NCBI RefSeq assembly: GCF_014195325.1
Contig: NZ_JACIBK010000004.1
Span: 1 to 64,000 of the forward strand
DNA: 64,000 nt
From: Rhizobium sp. BK650
Lineage (GTDB): Bacteria; Pseudomonadota; Alphaproteobacteria; Rhizobiales; Rhizobiaceae
Direction: 5' to 3'
Position 1 is the stretch's first letter, and every line of letters begins with the position of its first letter. Shown here piece by piece: positions 8,025 to 17,320 of this stretch. Below the pieces are notes generated by a model. It made no database searches and was not told the origin of the DNA. It saw only the letters and a program-made list of their open reading frames with translations. The position numbers were made by a program, and so were the translations under genes.

Positions 8025-9092
8025 ATGGCGCCTGCGAAGATACGCGTGATCATTGTAGGCGCCGGCATTGTCGGCGCCTCGCTCGCTTTCCATTTTGCCC
8101 GGCGTGGAGCCGCCGTCCATATGGTGGAGGGCTCGGCCGCAGGCAGCGGCGTGACGTCACGCGCTTTCGGCTGGGTAAATATCATCAATATCGTGCCGGG
8201 ACCTGCCAATTACCGCCTCGTGCAGGAGGCGCTCGCCGAATATGCCCGCCTGCAGACAGACCTGCCGGCCGTCTTCGCCGCCGCACGCCCCGGTTCGCTC
8301 TTCTGGCTCGCAAGCGCCGCCGAAACCGAGGCCTTCGCCGCGGCCCATCGCATGGCGGGGACGGATGTCGAACTGGTCGATGCCGCGACGATCGCCGCAT
8401 GGGAGCCCAATCTGCGGGAGCCTCCCGCCTGCGCCATCTTTTCGCCCCGCGATCTCGCGCTCGATCCTGCAAAGCTGGCACGGGATTTGATCGATGCCGC
8501 CGGCGTAACCGCCACCTTCGGCCGCAAGGTCGAAAGCCTTATCCTTTCGGGTAACACGATAAGCGGCGTGCGCCTCGCCGATGACGGCGTGATCGAAGCC
8601 GATCTCGTGATCCTGGCCGCCGGGACCGCCGTTGACCATCTGACGGAAAACCTCGGCTTCCGCACCGGCGTCGAAGCCTCACCGTCGATCATCCTGCGCT
8701 ACAATTGCGCCGAACCCGTGCTAAACCGCATCCTCCGAGGCCCCGGCCTGGAAATCCGCCAGTCCGCGGACAACCGGCTGCATGTCGCCAAGGGTTATAT
8801 CGATGATCACGAGGAAAACATGCCGGAAAGAGTAGGTCAGCGGATACTGAAGATCATGCATGAGCGCCTGCGCTTGCCCGAAGGCGTTTCACTGGTCGAG
8901 GCTGCTGCCGGTTACCGGCCTTTCTTCTCCGACGGAATGCCGCGGCTGGGTTTCCTGCCCGGTGTCGAGGGAGCCTATGCCGCGGTAGGCCATCCCGGTG
9001 TCATTCTCGCACCGGTGCTTGGCCGGCTCGCTGCGGACCATGTGCTGGAAGGCAGGCGCTCGACGCTCATCCCGCCCGCTGGCCTGATATGA
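8025..9092 (+). CDS. FAD-dependent oxidoreductase (DAO/glycine-oxidase-like)
   Basis: This 355-residue protein begins with an FAD-binding Rossmann motif (IIVGAGIVGASLAFHFARRG, residues 7-26). It ends with the second FAD region (YAAVGHPGVILAPVLGRL). This is the arrangement of the D-amino-acid dehydrogenase/glycine oxidase/sarcosine oxidase family. It probably oxidises an amino acid or N-methyl amine, but the substrate is not defined. A GAGGA lies upstream of the ATG at 8025. The gene ends at a bidirectional terminator shared with msrB. Confidence 0.88.
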   Translation: MAPAKIRVIIVGAGIVGASLAFHFARRGAAVHMVEGSAAGSGVTSRAFGWVNIINIVPGPANYRLVQEALAEYARLQTDLPAVFAAARPGSLFWLASAAETEAFAAAHRMAGTDVELVDAATIAAWEPNLREPPACAIFSPRDLALDPAKLARDLIDAAGVTATFGRKVESLILSGNTISGVRLADDGVIEADLVILAAGTAVDHLTENLGFRTGVEASPSIILRYNCAEPVLNRILRGPGLEIRQSADNRLHVAKGYIDDHEENMPERVGQRILKIMHERLRLPEGVSLVEAAAGYRPFFSDGMPRLGFLPGVEGAYAAVGHPGVILAPVLGRLAADHVLEGRRSTLIPPAGLI

Positions 9093-9095
9093 AAA

Positions 9096-9121
9096 AAAGC
9101 GGACCTTCTGGGGTCCGCTTT
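9096..9121. terminator. Bidirectional rho-independent terminator
   Basis: The stem AAAGCGGACC / GGTCCGCTTT spans 10 bp around a six-base loop, with A-rich sequence on the left and T-rich sequence on the right. It separates the convergent oxidoreductase (stop at 9092) and msrB (stop at 9125). Confidence 0.85.
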
Positions 9122-9124
9122 CCT

Positions 9125-9538
9125 TTATTTGCCGGGCTCGAAAACCATCGCGTGCCCGTTGATGCAATAGCGCAGGCCGGTCGGTGGCGGCCCGTCGGGG
9201 AAGACGTGGCCGAGATGGGCCTCGCAGGTGCCGCAACGAATTTCCGTGCGCACCATGCCATAGGTGGTGTCCCGGTGCTCCGTCACCGCATCAGGTGAAA
9301 CCGGCTCGAAATAGCTCGGCCAGCCGCATCCGGCATCGAACTTGGTGTCTGAGCGGAAGAGCGGCGCATTGCAGCCGACACAGCGGTAGAGACCGGTCTC
9401 GAAGGAATCCCAGTAGGGACCGGTAAAGGCGCGTTCCGTGCCGTGTTGGCGGGTGATGCGATACTGCTCCGGAGTTAGCAGTTCCTTCCATTCGGCGTCG
9501 GTCTTGTGAACTTTCGGGTTAGCGGTCGTTTCGGCCAT
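9125..9538 (-). CDS. msrB: Peptide-methionine (R)-S-oxide reductase MsrB
   Basis: This 137-residue enzyme reduces methionine-R-sulfoxide in proteins. Two CxxC zinc pairs are visible (CVGC and CGTC), as are the substrate-binding [11 protein letters not shown] segment and the catalytic Cys in [11 protein letters not shown]. The start at 9538 (MAETTAN) is preceded by AAAGGAAC and matches usual MsrB length. No msrA lies in the window. The enzyme is cytoplasmic, with no signal peptide. Confidence 0.96.
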   Translation of the reverse strand: MAETTANPKVHKTDAEWKELLTPEQYRITRQHGTERAFTGPYWDSFETGLYRCVGCNAPLFRSDTKFDAGCGWPSYFEPVSPDAVTEHRDTTYGMVRTEIRCGTCEAHLGHVFPDGPPPTGLRYCINGHAMVFEPGK

Positions 9539-9750
9539 GGAGTGTTCCTTTCGCCGGGGGCAATCTCTTTTCGTGCGCAAATGTGGGGCGCGGAGCATGA
9601 TTGATCAAGTCCGAGATCCGGCCTGGATCAAAGCCTGCCGTCTCCTCGCCCCATTCGTCGCCTAGTCAATTTGGGGGAAGACGACGAATCACCCGTGCTT
9701 TATCTTTAGTGTGCCATTAAGCTTAATAGTGTGCGTTTCGGGAACATCAG

Positions 9751-9954
9751 GTGTTTCATTCTTTGATTCTGGTTCTATACGGTGCAATTGCCGGGATCGC
9801 CCTGGCTGTGACCCTGCTGGAAGGCTGGGTCAATCATGATCGCTGGACCATACACCGCATTGCTGGGATGATTGCCTGCCTTTTCTGGCCGCTGCCGCTC
9901 GCTTTCTTCATCCTGCACGGTTCCTTTTCCCGCCTGGTCACACGCTTTTCGTGA
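9751..9954 (+). CDS. Small two-helix membrane protein, unknown function
   Basis: This 67-residue protein starts at a GTG at 9751, with GGGAACA upstream. Two hydrophobic helices are visible (about 4-25 and 40-58) with a short basic tail. No family is recognised. It lies 127 bases before mrpA on the same strand and could be a separate small gene or a leader to the operon. Codon use resembles its neighbours. Confidence 0.5.
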   Translation: MFHSLILVLYGAIAGIALAVTLLEGWVNHDRWTIHRIAGMIACLFWPLPLAFFILHGSFSRLVTRFS

Positions 9955-10081
9955 ACGTCAGGCCTGAAATGGCTTTCGGCATCCATCGCGGGTGGCCGAA
10001 AATTGCTTGAGGCTGTCAGCCGATTCACCTAAGCCTTGGAAGGCTGTTTTGCTGGCATTCATCCGTAGTGCGGGAGGGGAC

Positions 10082-12442
10082 ATGGCCGATGTCACGGCTC
10101 TGACATTTCTGGCCTTGTGTCTGCCGCTGATCGGTGCTCTCGCCGCTCCCTTTGTCACCCGCATTGCCGGCGCAAACGGCGCCTGGCTGCTCGCGGTCGC
10201 CCCCTTGCTCACCTTCCTGTATTTTCTGCGGCTCGTGCCTGATATCGCTCGCGGCGAAATCGTAACGGGCGGTTACGACTGGGTGCCGGGCCTGGGCGTT
10301 CGCTTTTCCTGGTTCCTGGACGGGCTGTCGCTCACCTTCGCGCTGCTCATTACCGGGATCGGCACTCTGATCGTGCTCTATGCCGGCGGATATCTCAAGG
10401 GCCATGCGGATCATGGCCGGTTCTTCTCCTTCATCTTTCTCTTCATGGGCGCGATGCTCGGCGTCGTGGTTTCCGACAGCTTCCTGATGTTCTTCGTCTT
10501 TTGGGAGCTCACCTCGATTACCTCCTTCCTGCTGATCGGCTTCGACCATCAGCGGGAGGCATCACGACGAGCCGCCCTTCAGGCGCTTGTCGTCACCGGC
10601 GGCGGAGGATTGATACTGCTTGCCGGCCTGCTCGTGCTCTGGGGCCTGACAGGTGTCGCGCAGTTCTCCGAGCTCATGCAGTCTGGCGATGTCGTCAGGG
10701 GTAGCCCCCTCTATTTCGCCACGCTGCTGCTGGTGCTTGGCGGCGCCTGCACCAAATCGGCGCAGTTTCCCTTCCACTTCTGGCTGCCGAATGCCATGGA
10801 AGCGCCCACACCGGTTTCCGCCTACCTGCATTCCGCCACCATGGTGAAGGCCGGCGTCTATCTGCTGATGCGGCTGAACCCGGTCATGGGCGCGACACCT
10901 GCATGGGAAGTCCTGCTGCCTGTCTTCGGCAGCCTGACGCTGGTCACGGGCTCGGTGCTTGCCATCCGCCAGACGGATCTGAAGCTGAAGCTTGCCTATA
11001 CGACCGTCTCATCCCTCGGGCTGCTGGTGCTGCTGATCGGTCTTGGCTCGGATTATGCCATCGAAGCGGCAGTGCTCTATCTGGTGGCGCATTCGATTTT
11101 CAAAGGCGCGCTCTTCATGGTGGCCGGCATCATCGACCATGAGACCGGCACGCGGAATATCACACGGCTTCGCGGCCTGCGCAGGGCCATGCCGCTGACT
11201 TTTACGATCGCCATGGCCGCTGCCCTTTCCATGGCTGGCCTGCCGCCCTTCTTCGGCTTCCTTGCCAAGGAGGAAATCTATACGGCTCTGGCTGCCGGCG
11301 ATCCCCGTTCCATCCTATTCACAATCGTCGCCGTATTCGGCAATGCCCTGATGTTTGCAATCGCTTTTGCAGTGGCGCTGAGGCCCTTTGCCGGCCAGCC
11401 GGTGGAAACGCCGAGCCATCCGCATGAGGCGCCGGTCCTGCTCTGGCTCGGCCCGGCAATCCTCGCAGCAGCAGGCCTGCTTGCGGCGCTCTTCTCAGGC
11501 TTCACGCATGGCACGATATCCTCGCCTATGGCCTCTGCTGTCTCTGGTCAAGCGACCACCATCATATCCATCACGCTCGCACCGCATGTCGGCGTGCCGC
11601 TTGCCCTGTCGCTGCTGACGATGGTGCTCGGCATCGCCGTCTACTGGCAGCTCGACCGCGCTCGTACTCTGGCGGCGTTTCTCCTGCATTCAGCCCGAGG
11701 TCCCGATCGCGGCTTCGACTATGCCATCACCTGGCTTGTCCGTTTCGCGCACCGTACTATAGGCATCGTCCAGCCAAGGCGGCTGGATATCTATGTCGCC
11801 TCCACCTTCGTCTGCGTCGCAGCGATCCTGCTCGTGCCGCTGATCCTCCATGGCGAGCTGCCGCTGGCCTTCGCCTTGCCCGCCGGCCTGCGGCCGCACG
11901 AGGCAGGCATCATGCTCATCGCCGTCTCCGGCCTTCTTGCCGTCCTGATCGCCCGCGACCGACTGACGGCGATCGTCTCGCTTGGGATTCAGGGTTTTGC
12001 TGTTGCGCTGATCTTCCTGCTCTTCGGCGCGCCGGACCTCGCCTTCACCCAGTTCATGGTCGAGACGCTTGCGGTCGTCATCCTCGCTCTCGTCATGACC
12101 CGCCTGCGCCTGTCGCCGACCGATCCGCGCCACGGCGGCCGCCGTCTCTTCGATATCGTCCTCTCGCTTGCTTGCGGCTTCGGCTTCACGCTGCTTTTGA
12201 TGCGTGCCACCGAAGCGCCGTTCAACACCGCGCTCAGCGACTTCTTCAACGCCCATTCGAAGCTGATCGCCCACGGCACTAACGTCGTAAACGTCATCAT
12301 CGTCGATTTCCGCGGCACGGACACGCTCGGCGAAATCGCCGTCGTGGCGGTGACGGGCCTTTCCATCCTCGCCCTCATCCGTATCCGCGGCAATACGGAG
12401 CGCCGGCTGGCGACGAACGATCCGGATGCGGAGGAGGCATGA
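10082..12442 (+). CDS. mrpA: Mrp Na+(K+)/H+ antiporter subunit A
   Basis: This 786-residue integral membrane protein has about 20 helices. The NuoL/ND5-like proton-conduction core (about 60-420) contains FWELTSITSFLLIGF and an FPFHFWLPNAMEAPTPVSAYLHSATMVKAG-type region. C-terminal MrpA-specific helices include the GAPDLAFTQFMVETL segment. It is the largest subunit of a heptameric secondary antiporter exchanging monovalent cations for protons. The start at 10082 (MADVTAL) has GGGAGGGG upstream. It is the first gene of mrpA-G; the junction to mrpB is interrupted by a palindromic element. Confidence 0.95.
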   Translation: MADVTALTFLALCLPLIGALAAPFVTRIAGANGAWLLAVAPLLTFLYFLRLVPDIARGEIVTGGYDWVPGLGVRFSWFLDGLSLTFALLITGIGTLIVLYAGGYLKGHADHGRFFSFIFLFMGAMLGVVVSDSFLMFFVFWELTSITSFLLIGFDHQREASRRAALQALVVTGGGGLILLAGLLVLWGLTGVAQFSELMQSGDVVRGSPLYFATLLLVLGGACTKSAQFPFHFWLPNAMEAPTPVSAYLHSATMVKAGVYLLMRLNPVMGATPAWEVLLPVFGSLTLVTGSVLAIRQTDLKLKLAYTTVSSLGLLVLLIGLGSDYAIEAAVLYLVAHSIFKGALFMVAGIIDHETGTRNITRLRGLRRAMPLTFTIAMAAALSMAGLPPFFGFLAKEEIYTALAAGDPRSILFTIVAVFGNALMFAIAFAVALRPFAGQPVETPSHPHEAPVLLWLGPAILAAAGLLAALFSGFTHGTISSPMASAVSGQATTIISITLAPHVGVPLALSLLTMVLGIAVYWQLDRARTLAAFLLHSARGPDRGFDYAITWLVRFAHRTIGIVQPRRLDIYVASTFVCVAAILLVPLILHGELPLAFALPAGLRPHEAGIMLIAVSGLLAVLIARDRLTAIVSLGIQGFAVALIFLLFGAPDLAFTQFMVETLAVVILALVMTRLRLSPTDPRHGGRRLFDIVLSLACGFGFTLLLMRATEAPFNTALSDFFNAHSKLIAHGTNVVNVIIVDFRGTDTLGEIAVVAVTGLSILALIRIRGNTERRLATNDPDAEEA

Positions 12443-12468
12443 GGACAGCAACTTGCGCATTGCGGTTC

Positions 12469-12605
12469 GGCCCCCTCATCCGACCTTTCGGGCCACCTTC
12501 TCCCCGAGGGGGGAAAGTGTGTTGCCGCGCCGTCTATGCACTCTTAAGGGCTTTGTGTGGCACGTCCCCGCTACCGAGCGGGAAGAGGGCTAGGGTGAGG
12601 GGGCT
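12469..12605. repeat. RIME-like palindromic intergenic element between mrpA and mrpB
   Basis: The segment starts with CCCCCTCATCC and ends with an inverted copy TAGGGTGAGGGGG. Internal sub-palindromes include CTTTCGGGCCACCTTCTCC and CCCGCTACCGAGCGGG. This structure is typical of Rhizobium intergenic mosaic elements. It separates mrpA and mrpB by 235 bases, whereas the other mrp genes touch or nearly touch. A non-autonomous insertion is inferred. Confidence 0.65.
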
Positions 12606-12677
12606 CCGGTTGCGGACGCCTCCAGATTCGGCTTCGATGTTCAAGCGGTCGGCCTTGCATCTTCGCGGAGCCGCCGC

Positions 12678-13097
12678 ATGAACACCCTCATTTTCCGCAC
12701 GATCGCGCCCTTCATCACCGCGCTGATGCTGCTCTTTTCCGTTTTCATCCTGCTGCGCGGCCACAATGAACCGGGTGGCGGTTTCATCGGAGGGCTGATC
12801 GCCGCTTCGGCTCTGGCGATTTATGGCATTGCCTTCGGCGTGGAGGCGGTGCGCCGGGCTATTCGCTTCCACCCGTTGGCGATTGCCGGTTTCGGTTTGC
12901 TGCTTTCCTGCATCGCCGGCTTGCTCTCGATCTTCTTTGCCGTGCCTTTCATGACCGGCCTCTGGATCTATCCCACCGTCGTCGGGGTCGAAGTGGGGCT
13001 CTCCAGTGTCATGCTCTTCGATCTCGGCGTCTATTTCGTCGTGCTCGGCGCTGTTGCCTCGATCGCGCTGGCGCTGGAAGAAAGGGAGGTGGACTGA
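12678..13097 (+). CDS. mrpB: Mrp antiporter subunit B
   Basis: This 139-residue protein has four predicted helices. The MnhB/MrpB signature region [22 protein letters not shown] lies near residues 25-48, and [13 protein letters not shown] near the C-terminal half. It is a required small subunit of the antiporter. Its stop overlaps the ATG of mrpC by one base (TGATG). Its start follows the intergenic element, and GGAGCCGCCGC precedes the ATG. Confidence 0.93.
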   Translation: MNTLIFRTIAPFITALMLLFSVFILLRGHNEPGGGFIGGLIAASALAIYGIAFGVEAVRRAIRFHPLAIAGFGLLLSCIAGLLSIFFAVPFMTGLWIYPTVVGVEVGLSSVMLFDLGVYFVVLGAVASIALALEEREVD

Positions 13098-13474
13098 TGG
13101 AGGCGCTGTTTTCCATCCTCGTCGGCCTGTTTTTTTCTGCCGCCATCTATCTGATCCTGTCGCGCTTCTCGATCCGCATCATGCTCGGCATCGCGATCCT
13201 TGGTAATGCCGTCAACCTGCTGATCTTCACCGCAGGACGTCTGACGCGCGAAATTCCGCCGATCATCCCGGCGAGGGCCGACATACTGCCATCAGGTGCG
13301 GCCAATCCGCTGCCGCAGGCACTGATCCTGACAGCCATCGTCATCTCGTTTTCTTTCCTCGCCTTCCTGCTGGTGCTGACCTATCGCGCCTATCAGGAAC
13401 TCGGCACGGACGATACGACCCGCATGCACGATGCCGAACCGGAAGACCGGCAGTTGCCGCCCGTGGGGTATTAG
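13097..13474 (+). CDS. mrpC: Mrp antiporter subunit C (NuoK-like)
   Basis: This 125-residue protein has three membrane helices homologous to NuoK of complex I. The segment MLGIAILGNAVNLLIF (about 33-48) and the LPQALILTAIVISFSFLAF segment are the conserved core. The hydrophilic tail (YQELGTDDTTRMHDAEPED) is typical of MrpC. Translationally coupled to mrpB. Confidence 0.95.
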   Translation: MEALFSILVGLFFSAAIYLILSRFSIRIMLGIAILGNAVNLLIFTAGRLTREIPPIIPARADILPSGAANPLPQALILTAIVISFSFLAFLLVLTYRAYQELGTDDTTRMHDAEPEDRQLPPVGY

Positions 13475-13544
13475 GGATGGTTGTGCGGATGCTTTCGCCC
13501 CTCTGGCCTGCCTACCCATCGACTATCATGGGAGGCACCGCCTG

Positions 13545-15092
13545 ATGGCCGCCTCCGTCTCCGACCTTTCGGCCGCCATGGTCATTACGCCGGTCCCGCC
13601 GGCCCATTGGCTGGCCATCCTGCCGGTCGTGCTCTGCATCAGCTTTGGCGCGCTGCTCCTGATGCTGCGCAGGTTTCACCGCCTGCAGGCCTGGATCGCC
13701 ATTGCCGGCCTCGTTCTTCTTGTGCTTCTCGACGTCGCTCTCCTGCGGCAGGTCGCCCAGAACGGCCCGCTTACCATGGTCATGGGACGCTGGCTGCCGC
13801 CCTTCGGCATCGCCTTCACCGTCGATATCTTCGGCGCGCTGATGGCACTTGCCGCGGCTGTCGCCGCCCTCTCGGCTGGCATCTATGCGCTCTCGGATAC
13901 GACCGACAGCGGCCGGAGATACGGTTTCTTCCCGCTTTTGCTGCTGTTGGTGGCCGGCGTCACTGGCGCCTTCCTGACCGGGGACATCTTCAATCTCTAT
14001 GTCTGGTTCGAGGTGCTGCTCATCTCCTCCTTCGGTCTGCTCGTCCTTGGCTCCGAACGGGCGCAGATCGATGGCGCGCTGAAATATGCAGTGCTGAACC
14101 TCATCGCCACAACGCTCTTCCTTATCGCTGTCGGCGTCCTCTATGCGAGCTTCGGCACGCTCAACATGGCCGATATCGCCGAGCGGGCAGCGGGCCTGAG
14201 CGGCACGGCACCGCTCATGACACTCGCCTGTCTGTTCCTGCTCGCTTTCGCCATGAAGGCCGCGGCCTTTCCCGTCAATTTCTGGCTGCCAGCCTCCTAT
14301 CACACGCCACGGATCGCCGTTTCCGCGCTCTTCGCGGGCTTGCTGACCAAGGTCGGCGTCTACGCGTTGCTGCGCGTCCTCGTCATGCTGTTGCCCACCG
14401 AGCGAGACGAACTCAGTCTACTGCTATCAGTCGTCGGTGCACTGACCATTCTTGTCGGCGCATTGGGTGCGCTTGCCGAAACCGACCTGCGCCGGATGCT
14501 CGGCTATGTGGTGATCTCGGGCATCGGCAACATGCTGGTCGGCGCAGCACTCGGTACGGCCGATGGCCTCGGGGGCGCTGTCTTCTATGCGCTGCATTCG
14601 ATCGTGTTGATGACGGCGCTTTATCTTCTGGCCGGCGAAGCGGGCAGGCGGGGCGGCTCCTTCTCGATTGCCGCCCTGGGCGGCCTCTATCGCCAGAACG
14701 GGCGGTTCGCTGCGATATCGCTCATGCTGTTCTTCGCCGCCTGCGGCCTGCCGCCCTTTTCCGGTTTCTGGCCGAAGGTGCTGCTGCTCAAGGCTTCGCT
14801 CGATCTCGGTGCGTGGTGGCTGGCCGGCGCCATTCTGCTTGGCGGTTTCCTGCTCACCATCGCTTTCGGCCGCCTCTTCTTGTTTGCCTATTGGCGTCCG
14901 TCCCCACTGTCCCTGCCGCCGGTGCGGACCGGCTGGACAGTCGGCTTGCCGCTTGTGGCATTGACGATCCTCGTCGTGGGCTTCGGCATCCTGCCGGAAC
15001 AATTGCTGGAATTTGCCCGATCGGCGGCCGATGGGCTTGCGGATCCCTCCGCCTATATCTTCTCCGTCTTTCCAGAAGGCGCCATGCAATGA
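13545..15092 (+). CDS. mrpD: Mrp antiporter subunit D (NuoM/N-like)
   Basis: This 515-residue protein has about 14 helices and belongs to the proton-conducting NuoM/NuoN family. Conserved sequence includes LTGDIFNLYVWFEVLLISSFGLL (key Glu in helix 5) and FPVNFWLPASYHTPRIAVSALFAGLLTKVGVY (key Lys). The ATG at 13545 gives a normal N-terminus; the open frame extends upstream to 13431 through mrpC but is not conserved in style. Its stop overlaps mrpE (ATGA). Confidence 0.95.
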   Translation: MAASVSDLSAAMVITPVPPAHWLAILPVVLCISFGALLLMLRRFHRLQAWIAIAGLVLLVLLDVALLRQVAQNGPLTMVMGRWLPPFGIAFTVDIFGALMALAAAVAALSAGIYALSDTTDSGRRYGFFPLLLLLVAGVTGAFLTGDIFNLYVWFEVLLISSFGLLVLGSERAQIDGALKYAVLNLIATTLFLIAVGVLYASFGTLNMADIAERAAGLSGTAPLMTLACLFLLAFAMKAAAFPVNFWLPASYHTPRIAVSALFAGLLTKVGVYALLRVLVMLLPTERDELSLLLSVVGALTILVGALGALAETDLRRMLGYVVISGIGNMLVGAALGTADGLGGAVFYALHSIVLMTALYLLAGEAGRRGGSFSIAALGGLYRQNGRFAAISLMLFFAACGLPPFSGFWPKVLLLKASLDLGAWWLAGAILLGGFLLTIAFGRLFLFAYWRPSPLSLPPVRTGWTVGLPLVALTILVVGFGILPEQLLEFARSAADGLADPSAYIFSVFPEGAMQ

Positions 15093-15568
15093 TCGTCCTG
15101 TTCCTGAGCCTGCCGCTTGCCCTCGCTTGGGTCGCCGTGACAGGCAGCGCCTCGCCGCATAATTTCGTTTTCGGCCTGGCACTGTCGCTGCTGTCGCTCG
15201 CCGTCGTGCGCGGGGCATTCGCCGGCCGCTTGCCGCCACGCCGTGTCCGTCCGCTGCACGTCCTCCTACTAGCGGGTCTTTTCCTGACGGAGTTGGCGCT
15301 TTCGGCCTGGCGGGTGGCGCTGACGGTGCTGTCGCCGCGCCTGCAGCTTGCTCCCGGCATTCTTGCATTCCCGTTGACGGTGACGAGTGATTTCCAGATC
15401 ACTCTGCTTGCCAATCTGATCACGCTCACGCCCGGCACACTCTCCGTCGATGTATCGGAGGATCGGCGCACGCTCTATGTGCACGCGCTGGACTGTGCCG
15501 ATCCGCTGGCGGTCAGGCGCGATATCGCCGGTGGGCTCGAGCGTCGCATCATGGAGGCCTTCGGATGA
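15089..15568 (+). CDS. mrpE: Mrp antiporter subunit E
   Basis: This 159-residue protein has two or three N-terminal helices (about 1-45 and 55-75) and a cytoplasmic C-terminal domain. The MrpE motif [17 protein letters not shown] lies near residues 112-128. The start overlaps the mrpD stop by four bases, and the stop overlaps mrpF, so the gene is translationally coupled on both sides. Confidence 0.94.
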   Translation: MIVLFLSLPLALAWVAVTGSASPHNFVFGLALSLLSLAVVRGAFAGRLPPRRVRPLHVLLLAGLFLTELALSAWRVALTVLSPRLQLAPGILAFPLTVTSDFQITLLANLITLTPGTLSVDVSEDRRTLYVHALDCADPLAVRRDIAGGLERRIMEAFG

Positions 15569-15885
15569 TAACGCCTGCCGCCATTGTGTCCGGCGCCGCC
15601 ACCGCGGCTCTTGGCATCCTCAGCGTTGCGCTCTGTGCTACTGTCTGGCGCGTCGTAATGGGTCCTAGCCTGCCGGATCGTATCCTGGCGCTCGACATGC
15701 TGACGGGCATCGCCATCGGTTTCATTGCCGTCGTCGCGGTGCGCACCGGCTTCTCGCTTTATATCGACATCGCCATTTCACTCGGTCTCGTCGGCTTCCT
15801 CGCAACCGTCGCCTTCGCCCGTTTCGTGCTCTCGCGCGGAGCGGTGGGAGAGGCTGAGCCTGAGACGCGAAGGAGGAGTGAATGA
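15565..15885 (+). CDS. mrpF: Mrp antiporter subunit F
   Basis: This 106-residue protein has three helices. The MrpF hallmark [24 protein letters not shown] (about 28-51) is present, including the Asp residues thought to line an ion path. It is coupled to mrpE upstream and mrpG downstream by four-base overlaps. Confidence 0.94.
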   Translation: MITPAAIVSGAATAALGILSVALCATVWRVVMGPSLPDRILALDMLTGIAIGFIAVVAVRTGFSLYIDIAISLGLVGFLATVAFARFVLSRGAVGEAEPETRRRSE

Positions 15886-16238
15886 TGGATTATGCGCTTG
15901 CTATAATCACCGCTGCGCTACTGCTGGCAGGCGCCTTCTTCGCGCTGGTGGCCGCGATCGGGGTCGTGCGTTTGCCGGATCTCTACACACGCATGCACGC
16001 CGCCTCGAAGGCCGGCACGGTTGGTTCCGGCCTGTTGCTGCTTGCGGCCGGGTTTTACTCGGGCGAACTTGCCGTGTTTGCCAGAGCGTTCGCCGGTTTC
16101 TTGTTTTTCATTCTAACTGCGCCTGTTTCTGCACACCTTCTTGCGAAAGCTTCGCATAAAACTGGTCATTTCCCGGCTCCTATGTCAATACGTGACGATA
16201 TGCGAATGCGCCGAGGTGAGGGCTATTCAGAATTTTAA
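15882..16238 (+). CDS. mrpG: Mrp antiporter subunit G
   Basis: This 118-residue protein has three helices. The MrpG signature [21 protein letters not shown] lies near residues 27-47. The C-terminal tail ends with the charged stretch [12 protein letters not shown]. It is the last gene of the operon and is followed by a 411-base non-coding region. Confidence 0.94.
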   Translation: MMDYALAIITAALLLAGAFFALVAAIGVVRLPDLYTRMHAASKAGTVGSGLLLLAAGFYSGELAVFARAFAGFLFFILTAPVSAHLLAKASHKTGHFPAPMSIRDDMRMRRGEGYSEF

Positions 16239-16649
16239 GCAATTTACGCAAACTTACGCACTGGAATTGCGAGTAAAGCTTTCCAAACTGCTGACCAATT
16301 CTTTGTGAAGGATTTTTTTTCTAGCAAAATCACAATTAATAATTGGCCTTTTGGGAAAACGATGGTATTTGAAAATCAAGTAGAGTTCTGATTGTGAATT
16401 AGAATCGTACTGCTTCCAAGCCCCTTAGCCTTGATTGCCAATGTCTAACTGGGTGGCGGCCTGGAAGAATACGTAATAGCTCACCTTCAGGCAGTATTGG
16501 TGCAGAATACGGTCTTCGGAATCTAGGGGTGGATTTCCGGTTTTTCGAAACAAAGGCTGCAACCTGCTCTTTTGCTGTTTGGCTCTGCGACGAGGGTTCT
16601 TCGTCTCTTGGGAGAAGGACCGTTTGAGCATGCTAACAGGAGAAAGAAT
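16239..16649. promoter_or_regulatory. Long, partly A/T-rich leader and promoter region of mucR
   Basis: No gene is visible in these 411 bases. The left 180 bases are much richer in A/T than the surroundings (for example CACAATTAATAATTGG near 16328), which is the kind of DNA that MucR/Ros proteins bind and which allows autoregulation. A GACGA...TCGTC hairpin lies near 16590-16610, just before the coding start. I cannot place the transcription start. Confidence 0.45.
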
Positions 16650-17081
16650 ATGACGGATATGGCGACCGGCAATGCGCCGGAGCTGCTTGTGGAACTGACG
16701 GCCGATATCGTCGCGGCCTATGTCAGCAACCACGTTGTGCCGGTCAGCGACCTGGCCAATCTGATTTCCGACGTACACTCGGCATTGAGCAACACGTCCG
16801 TACCGCAGCCGGTGGCAGCGGTCGTCGAAAAGCAGAAGCCTGCAGTCTCTGTCCGCAAGTCCGTACAGGACGAGCAGATTACGTGCCTGGAATGCGGCGG
16901 CAACTTCAAGTCCTTGAAGCGCCACCTGATGACGCATCACAATCTCGCGCCGGAAGAATATCGTGAGAAGTGGGACCTGCCTGCCGATTACCCGATGGTA
17001 GCCCCGGCCTATGCCGAAGCGCGTTCGCGCCTCGCAAAGGAAATGGGCCTGGGACAGCGCCGCAAGCGCGGCCGCGGCTGA
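16650..17081 (+). CDS. mucR: MucR/Ros-family zinc-finger transcriptional regulator
   Basis: This 143-residue protein starts [20 protein letters not shown], as rhizobial MucR does. The prokaryotic zinc finger is visible as [20 protein letters not shown] (about residues 79-98). The basic C-terminus (GQRRKRGRG) completes the DNA-binding part. MucR represses or activates exopolysaccharide, motility and cell-cycle genes in rhizobia by binding A/T-rich DNA. An AGGAGA ten bases upstream fixes the start. A terminator follows at 17102. Confidence 0.95.
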   Translation: MTDMATGNAPELLVELTADIVAAYVSNHVVPVSDLANLISDVHSALSNTSVPQPVAAVVEKQKPAVSVRKSVQDEQITCLECGGNFKSLKRHLMTHHNLAPEEYREKWDLPADYPMVAPAYAEARSRLAKEMGLGQRRKRGRG

Positions 17082-17101
17082 GTATTATACCGCTGGACGA
17101 T

Positions 17102-17130
17102 AAAAAGCCGGGCCTTTTGCCCGGCTTTTT
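17102..17130 (+). terminator. Rho-independent terminator of mucR
   Basis: The 12-bp stem AAAAAGCCGGGC / GCCCGGCTTTTT encloses a five-base loop and ends in five T residues, 20 bases after the mucR stop. It is a textbook intrinsic terminator. Confidence 0.92.
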
Positions 17131-17231
17131 CATATTTGCGTTTCGATGAAGGCCCTCATCGTCGGCCATTGTTATCTATCTTCAAAAAAGCACGACAAAG
17201 ATGTCGGCCTGGCAATAGCCCATCCGTCTCT

Positions 17232-17262
17232 AAAGCAATTCCGGGTTTTGCGCTCGGAATTG
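17232..17262. repeat. Dispersed palindromic repeat, copy 2 (short)
   Basis: CAATTCCG (17236-17243) and its inverted copy CGGAATTG (17255-17262) flank a GGTTTTGCGCT core. It belongs with the repeats at about 95-200 and 37935-37967. It lies in the leader of the YCII gene. Confidence 0.5.
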
Positions 17263-17320
17263 TATGAAGAGATGGAAGATAGGCAGGCGCTGATGCTGCC
17301 GCATAAGAGGAGAAGAGACA

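Noticed and set aside
13481..15088. A very long open frame (695 codons) overlapping mrpD in another frame
   Set aside because: Only its last 159 codons are mrpE. The rest is Arg/Pro/Ala/His-rich text, the usual product of reading a G+C-rich membrane gene in a shifted frame.
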